Part shown: positions 17,360 to 25,983 of the stretch, piece after piece
Position numbering within the stretch: position 1 is the stretch's first letter
How the letters are laid out: every line of letters begins with the position of its first letter
Position numbers and translations under genes: made by a program
The notes under the pieces: model-generated
What the model was told of the DNA's origin: nothing
What the model saw: the letters and a program-made list of their open reading frames with translations, nothing else
Database searches by the model: none
NCBI GenBank assembly: GCA_020723665.1
Contig: DYIL01000008.1
Location: 2,036-65,116 of the forward strand
Reading direction: 5' to 3'
DNA: 63,081 nucleotides
DNA from: Methyloversatilis universalis
Lineage (GTDB): Bacteria; Pseudomonadota; Gammaproteobacteria; Methylococcales; Methylococcaceae

Positions 17360-17915
17360 ACCTCAGCTTTTGGCGCTTGGAATTCTCGTCGGCGTCATCG
17401 CCCTCTTCTACCTGTCGGCGATCGCGCCCGTGCTCGATATTGCCCGGGAATACAACGAAACGGTGGACGATTTACGGTTTCGCCTGCAACGCTACCAAAA
17501 AGTCGCCGCGGAAAAAGACAGTCTGCTGGCCAAGCTGGAACAAATCAAAGCCGCCGGAAAACAGGACGAGCGATTCATCGCGCGCGACACGGCCGCCTTG
17601 GCTTCCGCCGATCTCCAATCCATGGTCAAAGAAATCGTGAGTCAGGCCGGCGGCGAACTGACCAGCACCCAGGTCATTCCCGAGCGCAAGGAAGAGAATT
17701 TCACGCGCATCGCCGTGAAAATACGCGTGAACGGCAGTACCGACGTATTGCGCGATGTCCTGCACAGCATCGAGACCTCGAAACCCATACTATTCGTGGA
17801 AAACCTCAATATCCGGCCGATCCGGATGCCGCGCAATATCGCGGGCAAACCGTCGCAGCCGGTCGACAAGCTGAGCTTCGATTGCGACGTCATCGGCTAC
17901 ATGCAGGGCAATTGA
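17334..17915 (+). CDS. gspM: Type II secretion protein GspM, probable CTG start
   Basis: Bitopic inner membrane protein: a membrane helix near the N-terminus (ALGILVGVIALFYLSAI), then a coiled coil (DDLRFRLQRYQKVAAEKDSL) and a ferredoxin-like periplasmic domain. No ATG or GTG lies between the in-frame stop at 17316 and the helix. A GGGAGG sits at 17324-17329, four bases before CTG 17334, which would give MKNQLHLSKPQLLALG. The next candidate, TTG 17370, has no ribosome site. I therefore annotate CTG 17334, with TTG 17370 as alternative. It overlaps the 3' end of gspL. Confidence 0.85.
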   Translation: MKNQLHLSKPQLLALGILVGVIALFYLSAIAPVLDIAREYNETVDDLRFRLQRYQKVAAEKDSLLAKLEQIKAAGKQDERFIARDTAALASADLQSMVKEIVSQAGGELTSTQVIPERKEENFTRIAVKIRVNGSTDVLRDVLHSIETSKPILFVENLNIRPIRMPRNIAGKPSQPVDKLSFDCDVIGYMQGN

Positions 17916-17918
17916 ACC

Positions 17919-18599
17919 ATGACGAAATGGGCTCGTGATAATGTGCTTACTCTGATTCTGGCCGGCGTGGCGGGCTCGCTGTTCGTTGGCCTCGCCATCG
18001 AATCGGCGCTGTTGAAGAGCGAGCGTATGACCGCAGCGTCCGCCTCGGAAAAAGCCGCGGTTCCGGAAACGACTCAGGCGGTCGACTCCGAGGATTTCGA
18101 ACTACCCAACGTCCAAGAATACGAGACCATCGTCGAGCGTCCGTTGTTCATGGAAGGCCGGCGTCCCGGAGCCGAGATCGACAGCACGACCGCCGCGGCG
18201 GCGCCGGATACGCCTTTGACGGTAAAACTGGTAGGGGTCGCTTTCACGCCCACCGACAAAACTGCGCTTCTGGTCGACGCGAAAGGCAAGTACAAACGTT
18301 TGAAAAAAAACGGCTCGATCGAGGGTTGGACGCTGATCGAATTTGCCCCGGACAAAATCACGCTGCAACGCGACGACGAGCAGCGTGAATTGATGCTTCT
18401 CAAACCCAAGCCCAAGACCCAGCCGGCCGAGGCCACGCCGAATCAGCCTCAGCAACTCCCGCCTCCGCAACGACAGCAACAGCCGCCCTCTGCACCGGCA
18501 GGGCGTACGCCGCCCGCAGAGGAACCAGAGGAGGAAACCGAAGAAGTCATCGAGGAAGAAGAAACCGCCGAGGAAGGAGCCGACGACGTGGAACAGTAA
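17919..18599 (+). CDS. Type II secretion GspC/GspN-like protein with HR domain
   Basis: 226 residues: a membrane helix (about 9-28), then a homology-region domain of the GspC type (ETIVERPLFMEGRRP near 68; LTVKLVGVAFTPTDKTALLVD near 98-118). The C-terminal tail of about 70 residues alternates Pro/Gln and Glu-rich runs. There is no PDZ domain. Its position after gspM matches genes called gspN, gspC or gspP in short T2SS loci, where it links the inner membrane platform to the secretin. The acidic tail is unusual. Confidence 0.75.
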   Translation: MTKWARDNVLTLILAGVAGSLFVGLAIESALLKSERMTAASASEKAAVPETTQAVDSEDFELPNVQEYETIVERPLFMEGRRPGAEIDSTTAAAAPDTPLTVKLVGVAFTPTDKTALLVDAKGKYKRLKKNGSIEGWTLIEFAPDKITLQRDDEQRELMLLKPKPKTQPAEATPNQPQQLPPPQRQQQPPSAPAGRTPPAEEPEEETEEVIEEEETAEEGADDVEQ

Positions 18600-19194
18600 C
18601 GGCATCTTCAAGGAAACTCTGAACAAGTCGATTCCGTTCACGCCCTTCGACAGACTCAGGAGAGCGTTCGACAAGCTCACCGCGAACGGAATCAATAGGT
18701 TACCGTTCATCCTGAGCTTGTCGAAGGGCCGTGCTTCGCACGTCAGCGTTCGCTCCCGGCGAACGGGTGCACGCGTAAGCGCCGCTTGCGGCTCCCAAGT
18801 CTCGTGCGGGAGATATCGCAACAGCTACAACGCCGGCGTTTTGCCGTCCACAGCCTGAAATTTCACGGCTTGCGCGGTCATTCAGCGGTGCTTGGCGGTT
18901 GACTGCGGCGCTCTTTCCAAGGGCATCCGGGGTGGCGCGTCCCGTTCTGCATCGCGCCGAGAAACGTCGACTCAACTGACGCATTGCTCCGCACCCGGAA
19001 AGAGAAAGCATATTTACTTTCCCTGTCCTGCTCGGAAACGCTCGATATATCCGGTTTTCGAGGTTTTACCGAGTTGTTGTTCATGCGGAATCTTGACGAT
19101 ACCACGTAGAATGCAATTCGGGCGGCTGCCGCCGAAGGCGAGGCAGTGCTTCAACCTGACTGGATTGTAGAATTCAAAAAGACGAAAAGAGTCC
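18600..19194. other. Gene-free stretch between gspC/N and gspD
   Basis: From 18611 a truncated MITE end AGGAAACTCTGAACAAGT is followed by TTCGACAGACTCAGGAG repeats and, at about 18718-18800, a partial copy of the long dispersed repeat (its GGGCCGTGCTTCGCACGT part). The rest is unannotated. I see no gene and no strong promoter before gspD; GAAAAGAG at 19185-19192 is the likely ribosome site. Confidence 0.55.
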
Positions 19195-21537
19195 ATGCGC
19201 AAAACAACAAATCGATTCGTGGTTGCACCGATGGTGCTTGCCTTGGGGTTTTCCGGATGCGAATACCTTAAGCCGAGTGCAATAAAACCGGGGATCTTAC
19301 CGGCGAATTTAACCACCCCAGGTCCGGACGCCGAGCCCGAGACCATCCCACTGCAAACCGAACCGCTAGCCCAGGAACCGCCAAGACCGCCCGAATACTA
19401 CCCCCCGTCCGGCAGCGTGGTCGGTCCCGGCGCGCCGATCGAGAAGCCCGCCCGCAAAGAAGGAAAGTACACCCTGAACTTCGACGACGCCGATCTGGGG
19501 GAGGTTGCAAAAGTCATGCTGGGCGACATGCTCAAAGTCAATTACGTCTTGAGTCCGAAGGTGGCCGGCAAGGTGAGCCTGCAGACCGCGCGCCCCTTGA
19601 GCGACGACGAGCTCGTTCCCACCCTGGAAATGCTGCTCAAGATGAACGGTGCCGTGTTGATTCGGGACAAAGGGTTGTACCGTATCGAACCGGATGCCAC
19701 GGCCCCGATCAACGCTCCAGGCGCACGGCTCGGCGTACCCGGGCAGCCCCTCCCCGCAGGCTACCAATTGCGGGTCGTTCCCCTGCGTTACGTAGGCGTG
19801 CAGGAAATGCAAAAGGTCCTCGAACCGATCATGCCGCCCAAGGCCGTCATACGTGCCGACGAAGCCCGGAATATCCTGATGCTCGCAGGTACCGGCGAGG
19901 AATTGGAAGGAGTTCTCGACACTATCCGTATTTTCGACGTGGACTTCATGCGCGGCATGTCGGTCGGCCTTTACCCTCTCCGAAACGTGGAACCCGCGAC
20001 GATAGTGGAAGAGCTGGACAAGGTTCTCGGTGACACGGCCAAAGGTCCCCTAGCGGGCGTCATCCGGCTATTGCCCATCGAACGGCTCAACGCCGTATTG
20101 GCGGTGACACCGCAACCTCGCTACTTGGACGAGGTGGAAATGTGGGTGGAGCGGCTCGACCGATACAGTAGCACCCGAGTGGGCGGGATTCACGTTTACC
20201 GGGTGCAGAACGTGGATGCCGTGGAATTGGCGCAAACGCTGAGCGGAATTTTCGGTGAAACAGGAGCGCAGCGGCGGACGGCCGGGCCCTCGTTGAGTCC
20301 GGGCATGACGGGCACAGAAATCGGCGCATTCGGTGCTGCGAGTGGCGAGGGCGTTCAGGACGGATCTTCGTTCGGAGGAACGCCCGGAACATCCCGCTCC
20401 GCCAGCGGCCTAGGCAATGCGGCCGGCGGCGATACGTTTGGCGGCACTACAGCGGGCGGCGTTCGGCGCAGCGGCGGTTTGGGAACCGCGAGCCGAACCG
20501 GCATGGGCACCGGAATAAGCAGCGGTATAAGAGGACGAGGCATGAACGGCGCGCAACGCGCGCGCGGCCCTGCCGTCTCAGAAATCGGCGGGATGCGCAT
20601 CGTTGCCGATCCCGCCAATAACGCCCTGATCATCACGGCCAAGGCGCAGGAGTACAAAGAGATCGAGGCCGTGATCAAGGAGTTGGATCGGGTGCCGTTA
20701 CAGGTACTGATCGATGCCTCGATCGTCGAACTGAGCTTGGAAGGCCAATTACGGTACGGACTCCAGTGGCTGTTCAATCAAGGCAGCGGCGCATATGCGC
20801 TGGGCAGCACCGGAGATCTGACAGCCAATGCGCTTTCGACGGCAGCCGCAGCCGCGGGAGGAGGCTTTTCCTACGCGCTCGTCAACAGCGCCAAGGATAT
20901 CCGTATCGTCCTCAATGCCCTGGCGAGCGAGAACAAGGTCAACGTGATTTCCTCGCCCTCCCTGATGGTGCTGAACAATCAAGAAGCCCAGATCAACGTG
21001 GGCGATACCGTTCCCCTCGCGACCGCCCAAACGACCGGGCTCGCCGGCGTCGGCGTCGGCAATCAGCCGACCATAACCAGCAGCTTCCAATATGTCGATA
21101 CCGGCGTCATCCTGCATGTCCGCCCCCGGGTCAACGCGGGAGGACTGGTGACCCTCGATATCACGCAGGAAGTCAGCACGCCAAGGCCAACCACGGTAGG
21201 AAACACCGACACCTTCATCATTTCAAAGCGCTCGATTGAAAGTGCAGTAGCCGTCGCAAGTGGCGGAACCATAGCCTTGGGCGGACTGATTAGAGACAAT
21301 CAAACCGAGGATTTAACAGGCATCCCCTTTCTGAGCAAGATTCCCTTCATCGGTAGCTTGTTTGGGACTACTACCAGGAATCGCACTCGAACCGAACTGG
21401 TGGTGCTCCTGACCCCCAGAGTCGTTCAGGAGAGAAAGGATATGGGCCCGATTACCAACGAATTCAAACGAAGACTCACCGGACTTTACGAAGAAACCGG
21501 CCGGCCCGGAGAATTGAAACTCAAGACCAGGGATTAA
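19195..21537 (+). CDS. gspD: Type II secretion outer membrane secretin GspD
   Basis: 780-residue secretin. The N-terminus is a lipoprotein signal with lipobox GFSGC (Cys 22), so it may be self-targeting to the outer membrane. N0 to N3 domains follow (about 85-520), then the secretin core with VNVISSPSLMVLNNQEAQINVG near 580 and ALGGLIRDNQTEDLTGIPFLSKIPFIGSLF near 700-730. A Gly/Ser/Thr-rich insert of about 80 residues (about 365-445) interrupts the N-domain array. The stop lies one base before the second 99-bp MITE copy, which closes the gsp region. Confidence 0.94.
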   Translation: MRKTTNRFVVAPMVLALGFSGCEYLKPSAIKPGILPANLTTPGPDAEPETIPLQTEPLAQEPPRPPEYYPPSGSVVGPGAPIEKPARKEGKYTLNFDDADLGEVAKVMLGDMLKVNYVLSPKVAGKVSLQTARPLSDDELVPTLEMLLKMNGAVLIRDKGLYRIEPDATAPINAPGARLGVPGQPLPAGYQLRVVPLRYVGVQEMQKVLEPIMPPKAVIRADEARNILMLAGTGEELEGVLDTIRIFDVDFMRGMSVGLYPLRNVEPATIVEELDKVLGDTAKGPLAGVIRLLPIERLNAVLAVTPQPRYLDEVEMWVERLDRYSSTRVGGIHVYRVQNVDAVELAQTLSGIFGETGAQRRTAGPSLSPGMTGTEIGAFGAASGEGVQDGSSFGGTPGTSRSASGLGNAAGGDTFGGTTAGGVRRSGGLGTASRTGMGTGISSGIRGRGMNGAQRARGPAVSEIGGMRIVADPANNALIITAKAQEYKEIEAVIKELDRVPLQVLIDASIVELSLEGQLRYGLQWLFNQGSGAYALGSTGDLTANALSTAAAAAGGGFSYALVNSAKDIRIVLNALASENKVNVISSPSLMVLNNQEAQINVGDTVPLATAQTTGLAGVGVGNQPTITSSFQYVDTGVILHVRPRVNAGGLVTLDITQEVSTPRPTTVGNTDTFIISKRSIESAVAVASGGTIALGGLIRDNQTEDLTGIPFLSKIPFIGSLFGTTTRNRTRTELVVLLTPRVVQERKDMGPITNEFKRRLTGLYEETGRPGELKLKTRD

Positions 21538-21538
21538 A

Positions 21539-21636
21539 CAGGCTGTTGAAAAATTCGATGCTCCTACCATAGGTAGTGGGCAACGACGAAACTGTTAACC
21601 TACATGTCGTATGCAGAATGCGTTTTTCAACACCCT
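21539..21636. mobile_element. 99-bp MITE, copy 2
   Basis: Identical to 9399-9496 through the interior and both ends except the last base. It begins immediately after the gspD TAA. The same orientation as copy 1 places gspE-gspD between two direct copies. Confidence 0.72.
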
Positions 21637-21759
21637 CTTAAGCCGGGCCCGGCGCTAGGCATTCGCTTATACACGACACGCCGCTCCACTAACCCAAAGT
21701 CGGTCGGCAATCCCTTGCCGGCCTACCCTTTCGCGCATTGACACGCGTGTGGCGTCCGG

Positions 21760-23772
21760 TCACTCCGCGAATAGGGCATCGACAAATTTCCGCGCATCGA
21801 AATCCTGCAGATCATCGATACCTTCCCCGATTCCGATAAACCGTATCGGCAGCCCGAACTGCTTGGCCAGCGCGAAGATAACGCCGCCTTTGGCGGTGCC
21901 GTCGAGCTTGGTGAGCGCAATACCCGTCAGTCCGACCGCTTCGTTGAACAGCTTGGCTTGCGAGATGGCGTTCTGGCCGGTACCTGCATCGAGCACCAGA
22001 AGCACCTCGTGCGGCGCGGTCTCGTCCAGCCTGCCCATGATGCGCTTGATCTTGCTGAGCTCCTCCATGAGATTGGTCTTCGTATGGAGACGTCCCGCCG
22101 TATCGGCGATGAGTACGTCAACGCCTCTGGCCTGGGCGGCCTGCACCGCGTCGTAGATGACCGACGCCGAATCGGCCCCGGTATGCTGGGCGATCACCTG
22201 GACGTTGTTCCGCTCGCCCCAGGTCTGCAACTGCTCTACCGCAGCGGCGCGGAACGTATCGCCGGCCGCCAGCATGACGCTATGGCCCTGATTTTGAAGA
22301 CGTTTGGCTAGCTTGCCGATAGTCGTGGTCTTACCCACGCCGTTCACGCCCACGACCAAAATCACGAACGGCCTTGTCTCGGCGGGAATCTCGAGCGGAA
22401 TGCTGACGGGCCGGAGAACGTCGTACAAATACTCGCGGAGACTGGCAGTCAAGGTACCGACATCGGCCAGCTGATCCCGCTCCAGGCTTTCCGTCAGATG
22501 ACGAATGATGTCCTGAGTCGCCGTCACGCCGACGTCGGCCCTCAGCAACTGGGACTCGATGTCTTCCAAAACGTCGCGATCGATAGCCTTCTTGCCGAGC
22601 GCGAGCGTCCCGAGAAACCCGGTAAGGCCGCTGCGGGTTTTCCCGAGCTGGGTCTTGAGCCGAACGAACATACCCTCCGGCGTGGGCCGCACAGGCACCT
22701 TCTTGGCGGGAATCGGCAGAACGACGGGCGGCACGACTTCGCCCGGCGGCGCGACAGGGATGCGTTCAACGGCTTCTTCGTGCGCCGGTGCTTCGGCCTC
22801 AACCCGGCGGGGCAGGCGCAGATAAAGATGGATATGAACCAGATTCAGCCAAAGCAGCGCGGCTACCGCATGATGCGCGACCGCGACGGCGACCGGCAAG
22901 CGCAGCAGAACCGCCGCGATGCCCAGGCTGATCTCCGCCAGCAGCAAAAAGCTGAGGAGCACGCCGCCCTTGCTCAAGCGGGGCACCTTGCGGTTCGAGG
23001 TGACCGCAAAAGCCAGCACGCTGAGCGCCAGAAACACCGCGACAGCCCCAATCCGGTGCGCCCAGTGGATGGCGATACGGGCGTCCAGGGGCAATCCGCT
23101 CCGCCGATAGTCGGGACCTATCCCACGCCAAAGCGTGAACCCTTCGGCATAATCGGCATCCGGCCAATAAGATCCCATACAAGTGGGGAAGTCCGGACAG
23201 GACAGCCCAGCGTAATTGGACGAGGTCCAGCCGCCCAGGAAAAGCTCCACGAACAGCAGCAACAACGAAAAACCGCTCAGGCGACACAACCCTCGGCTAT
23301 CTGCGTCCGGCGGCGTCTGTGGGCTCACCGTGAAGTACAGCCAATACAGAAAGGCGAGCGTGACGAATCCCGCCAACAGATGGGCCGTGACGATGGCGGG
23401 CAGCACCGAAAACTTTACGGTCCACATGCCCAGAAGCGCCTGCCCGACTACCAGCGCCAAGCTCACGTAAGTCAATGCGATCGCCTTGCCCCGGTTTTCC
23501 CGCACCCGAAACACCAGTCCCGCCAGCACCAGCACGGAAATGCCCAACCCGCCGGCCAAATAACGATGGATCATTTCCTTCCAGGCTTTAGCCGCATCGA
23601 ACGGCGCCTCTCTCAAAGCCTCGGCGGTCTGCGGCTCCTCGACGATCATCTGTCCGTAGCAGCCGGGCCAATCGGGGCAGCCGAGTCCCGCGTCCGAAAT
23701 ACGGACATAAGCGCCCATCGCCATGACGCAGAAGGCGAGTATCAGAGAGAAAAGCGTTAGGTATCTGAACAT
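21760..23772 (-). CDS. Fusion of heme A synthase (CtaA/COX15) and SRP receptor FtsY
   Basis: A single 670-codon frame. Residues 1-323 are a COX15/CtaA heme A synthase: eight membrane helices with heme-ligand histidines (EMIHRY H69, TAHLLAG H131, HWAHR H236/H239, AHHAVA H300/H301) and the CPDWPGC and CPDFPTC loops. Residues 324-670 are FtsY: an acidic/Pro linker, the four-helix N domain (about 370-460), and the GTPase G domain with GVNGVGKTTT (475-484), DTAGRLH and TKLDGTAKGG. Both halves look intact. CtaA ends in the cytoplasm, so the GTPase would be on the correct side as a membrane-anchored SRP receptor. FtsY's usual partners ftsE and ftsX are absent, and ctaA's usual downstream gene cyoE is at 37925. 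I see no internal stop or frameshift; an internal ftsY start is not excluded. Confidence 0.9.
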   Translation of the reverse strand: MFRYLTLFSLILAFCVMAMGAYVRISDAGLGCPDWPGCYGQMIVEEPQTAEALREAPFDAAKAWKEMIHRYLAGGLGISVLVLAGLVFRVRENRGKAIALTYVSLALVVGQALLGMWTVKFSVLPAIVTAHLLAGFVTLAFLYWLYFTVSPQTPPDADSRGLCRLSGFSLLLLFVELFLGGWTSSNYAGLSCPDFPTCMGSYWPDADYAEGFTLWRGIGPDYRRSGLPLDARIAIHWAHRIGAVAVFLALSVLAFAVTSNRKVPRLSKGGVLLSFLLLAEISLGIAAVLLRLPVAVAVAHHAVAALLWLNLVHIHLYLRLPRRVEAEAPAHEEAVERIPVAPPGEVVPPVVLPIPAKKVPVRPTPEGMFVRLKTQLGKTRSGLTGFLGTLALGKKAIDRDVLEDIESQLLRADVGVTATQDIIRHLTESLERDQLADVGTLTASLREYLYDVLRPVSIPLEIPAETRPFVILVVGVNGVGKTTTIGKLAKRLQNQGHSVMLAAGDTFRAAAVEQLQTWGERNNVQVIAQHTGADSASVIYDAVQAAQARGVDVLIADTAGRLHTKTNLMEELSKIKRIMGRLDETAPHEVLLVLDAGTGQNAISQAKLFNEAVGLTGIALTKLDGTAKGGVIFALAKQFGLPIRFIGIGEGIDDLQDFDARKFVDALFAE

Positions 23773-23859
23773 AGTTCTATTTTCTTATTGTCGTTTCGAG
23801 GTTCGAGCGCAACCGGGGCAAGGCTTGGCGGGCCCGTCCCAAAGCCTTCGGCATCCGAT

Positions 23860-24462
23860 TCAGCCGATCTGGGATGCGCGAAGCAAATGTTTCAAGTCCT
23901 TGAGCATGCCGTAGGGATCGAAGCCGGAGTCATACCACAGCGCCGCATTTCCGAATGGATCGACCAGGATTACCATGTCCTCGATCAAAGGTTTTCCGAC
24001 TGCCGCCGCCAATTTCTCCGGCAAGGTCTTGCTCCTTACCGCCAGCAGTAAGGTTTCGTCGTTCTCGAGTACGGAGCGGAGACCGGCCGCGGCCGAATCG
24101 TCGGCGATCAGCAACAAACGGCGTACCCGCGGAATTTCCTTGTTCAACATGAGCCGGATCTGCTTGGTCTTGTACAGGGTTTCGGCACAACGGTCGCCGC
24201 ACTGATCCGAAATCACGTGGACCATCACCCAGCGCCCCTTGATCTCCGACAATGGTTCACCGCCCCCGACGGGATGAGCGACCAGTTCGCCGTAATCGAG
24301 CGGGATTGGCGGCAGGATCAAGCTGCCGTAGTTGCTGCGCTTGGTGATCAACTGAGGGTTTTGGGCGTAATACCAGGCGAGCCCAAAAGGAATGATAGAG
24401 ATGAGGGCGATCAGAATGATCAGGGCGCGATTTCGCCACAAAAAGTTCTTTGCGATAGCCAT
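23860..24462 (-). CDS. SCO-like CxxxC cytochrome oxidase assembly protein
   Basis: 200 residues: an N-terminal membrane anchor (about 10-30), then a thioredoxin-like domain with VMVHVISDQCGDRC, a CxxxC pair spaced as in SCO1/SenC copper chaperones. DPFGNAALWYDSG lies near the C-terminus. The gene between surf1 and ctaA in proteobacterial oxidase clusters is generally of this type. Start ATG 24460-24462; the longer frame reaches into surf1. It is 20 bases after surf1 and 87 before ctaA-ftsY. Periplasmic copper or thiol chemistry for cytochrome oxidase is inferred. Confidence 0.75.
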   Translation of the reverse strand: MAIAKNFLWRNRALIILIALISIIPFGLAWYYAQNPQLITKRSNYGSLILPPIPLDYGELVAHPVGGGEPLSEIKGRWVMVHVISDQCGDRCAETLYKTKQIRLMLNKEIPRVRRLLLIADDSAAAGLRSVLENDETLLLAVRSKTLPEKLAAAVGKPLIEDMVILVDPFGNAALWYDSGFDPYGMLKDLKHLLRASQIG

Positions 24463-24482
24463 GGGAAGAAAAATTGAAAAAA

Positions 24483-25214
24483 TTAAGAGACGACGGCCTT
24501 CGTGCGCGCTTTGATACCGTGGCGGACATACAGCACCAAGGCAACCAATGCGAACAGAAACCATTGCAGCGCGTAACCCAGATTCTTGCCGGGATCGAGG
24601 CGAGTCTGCCTCCACGCCCGGGTATAAGCTTCAGCCGCCGTATCATCCGCCAGAACCTGGTAAGGAAGAACCGGATAGCCCAGCCGTTCGCCGATGCGCG
24701 CGGGGTCGACGACCTGGACTACGGCCGGCCAGCCGGCGCTCGGTATTTCGGCGCCTTCCAGTCTCAAACCGACCCCGGGAAAGCGGTCCACCATGCCGCT
24801 GATCTGCACGCTGGCCTGACGAATCCTCACATCCGGCAACTCGGCCCGGCTGCTGCCCATGGGCACCCAGCCGCGGTTCACCAGAACCGCCGTCTCGCTT
24901 CCCTTGATGCGCAAAGGGGTCAGCACGTGATAGCCGGGATTGTGCCGATGAACTTGGTTATCCAGCAGAAACTGATGATCCGCATCGTACACGCCGGACA
25001 CGACGACACGCCGGTACCGAATGTCTTCCAGGCCCGTCTGTTCGGCGTCCAGAATCAGCGGCTCGTCCTGCATCCGCTGCTGCTGCAATTCGATCAAGTT
25101 GGTTTTTTCGTCGGCTCGATGCAGTTGCCAAACGCCTAAGGAAATGAACAGGGGGAGGACCATGATCGCAATCAGCGACGCGGTCAGTCCCGGTTTGAAG
25201 CTATAATCACGCAA
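24483..25214 (-). CDS. SURF1 family cytochrome oxidase assembly protein
   Basis: 243 residues with membrane helices at both ends (about 9-28 and 215-235) and the SURF1 motifs LGVWQLHRADEK, RRVVVSGVYD, LLDNQVHRHNPGYHVLTPL, VLVNRGWVP and NLGYALQWFLFA. It assists heme insertion into cytochrome c oxidase. The start is TTG at 25212-25214, with GGGAGGTGA just upstream. A MITE begins 18 bases upstream (25232), so its promoter must lie in or beyond that element. Confidence 0.92.
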   Translation of the reverse strand: MRDYSFKPGLTASLIAIMVLPLFISLGVWQLHRADEKTNLIELQQQRMQDEPLILDAEQTGLEDIRYRRVVVSGVYDADHQFLLDNQVHRHNPGYHVLTPLRIKGSETAVLVNRGWVPMGSSRAELPDVRIRQASVQISGMVDRFPGVGLRLEGAEIPSAGWPAVVQVVDPARIGERLGYPVLPYQVLADDTAAEAYTRAWRQTRLDPGKNLGYALQWFLFALVALVLYVRHGIKARTKAVVS

Positions 25215-25231
25215 TCGTCACCTCCCGGTGA

Positions 25232-25402
25232 AGGAAGCTCTGATTAAGTCCTTCGACAGGCTTGTCGAAGGGCTCAGAACGAACGGTAACCTATTGATTC
25301 CGTTCGTGGTGCCTGCCCGCGCGGCAGCAGGCGGGAGCTTGTCGAACGCTCTTCTGAGCCTGTCGAAGGGAGTGAACGGAATCAACTTGTTCAGAGGCTC
25401 CT
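25232..25402. mobile_element. IS5-like MITE between surf1 and the DUF2909 gene
   Basis: Ends AGGAAGCTCTGA (25232-25243) and TCAGAGGCTCCT (25391-25402, one mismatch). The interior holds paired TTCGACAGG/CTTGTCGAA arms and an extra palindrome (CCTGCCCGCGCGGCAGCAGG) at 25313-25332. It occupies the divergent promoter region. Confidence 0.65.
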
Positions 25403-25449
25403 GAAAACGTCCGGTGCCGCACCACCTCAAACTACAAGACAGTTTATTC

Positions 25450-25707
25450 GTGAAGATTCTCATCGTTCTGATCCTCCTGGTCATCGTCGCAAGCCTAGGC
25501 ACGGCTCTGGTTTATCTGGTCAGGGACCGTACCCGCTCTCCCCGGACGGTCAAAGCCTTGACGGTCCGCATTAGCTTGTCCATCGGCTTGTTCATTTTGT
25601 TGCTCTTGGCTTATGGCGTCGGTTTGCTGCGTCCGCACGGCCTTCCCAGAATCCAGCCGCCCTCTCAGGGAACCCCCGGGCAAACCGAGGCTTTGCCGCA
25701 ACCTTAG
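25450..25707 (+). CDS. DUF2909 twin transmembrane protein
   Basis: 85 residues from GTG 25450 (KILIVLILLVIVASLGTALVY and LSIGLFILLLLAYGVGLL are the two membrane helices; a short charged loop RDRTRSP lies between). This small protein accompanies SURF1 and cytochrome oxidase genes in gammaproteobacteria. Function is unknown. Divergent from surf1. A longer frame from GTG 25414 is possible. Confidence 0.75.
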   Translation: MKILIVLILLVIVASLGTALVYLVRDRTRSPRTVKALTVRISLSIGLFILLLLAYGVGLLRPHGLPRIQPPSQGTPGQTEALPQP

Positions 25708-25870
25708 TCGGCAAGCAGGTCTCCTGCGCCACGCGCATGTTCGCGCCTCGTGAAAAGCACTATGATACCCGGTACAGACGTGAATTGAGCTGAACGAGGT
25801 ACGCACGAGCACTCCGCGGGGCTGCAGGGCGGATCGAGCGCGCATCGCACGGAATCCGCGAAGTTCCTTC

Positions 25871-25954
25871 AGGAAGCTCTGATTAAGTCCTTCGACAGGC
25901 CTGTCCTGAGCCTGTCGAAGGGCGTGAACGGAATCAACTTGTTCAGAGTTTCCT
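25871..25954. mobile_element. 84-bp IS5-like MITE
   Basis: The shortest copy: AGGAAGCTCTGATTAAGT at 25871-25888 and ACTTGTTCAGAGTTTCCT at 25937-25954, imperfect inverses. The centre is a single hairpin of TTCGACAGG/CCTGTCGAA. It lies just downstream of fbp. Confidence 0.65.
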
Positions 25955-25983
25955 TCAGAACGAGATGAGCACTTGCCGGTAGC

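Noticed and set aside
22498..23760. 420-codon plus-strand frame opposite the ctaA-ftsY fusion
   Set aside because: Shadow frame; the minus strand has unambiguous motifs.
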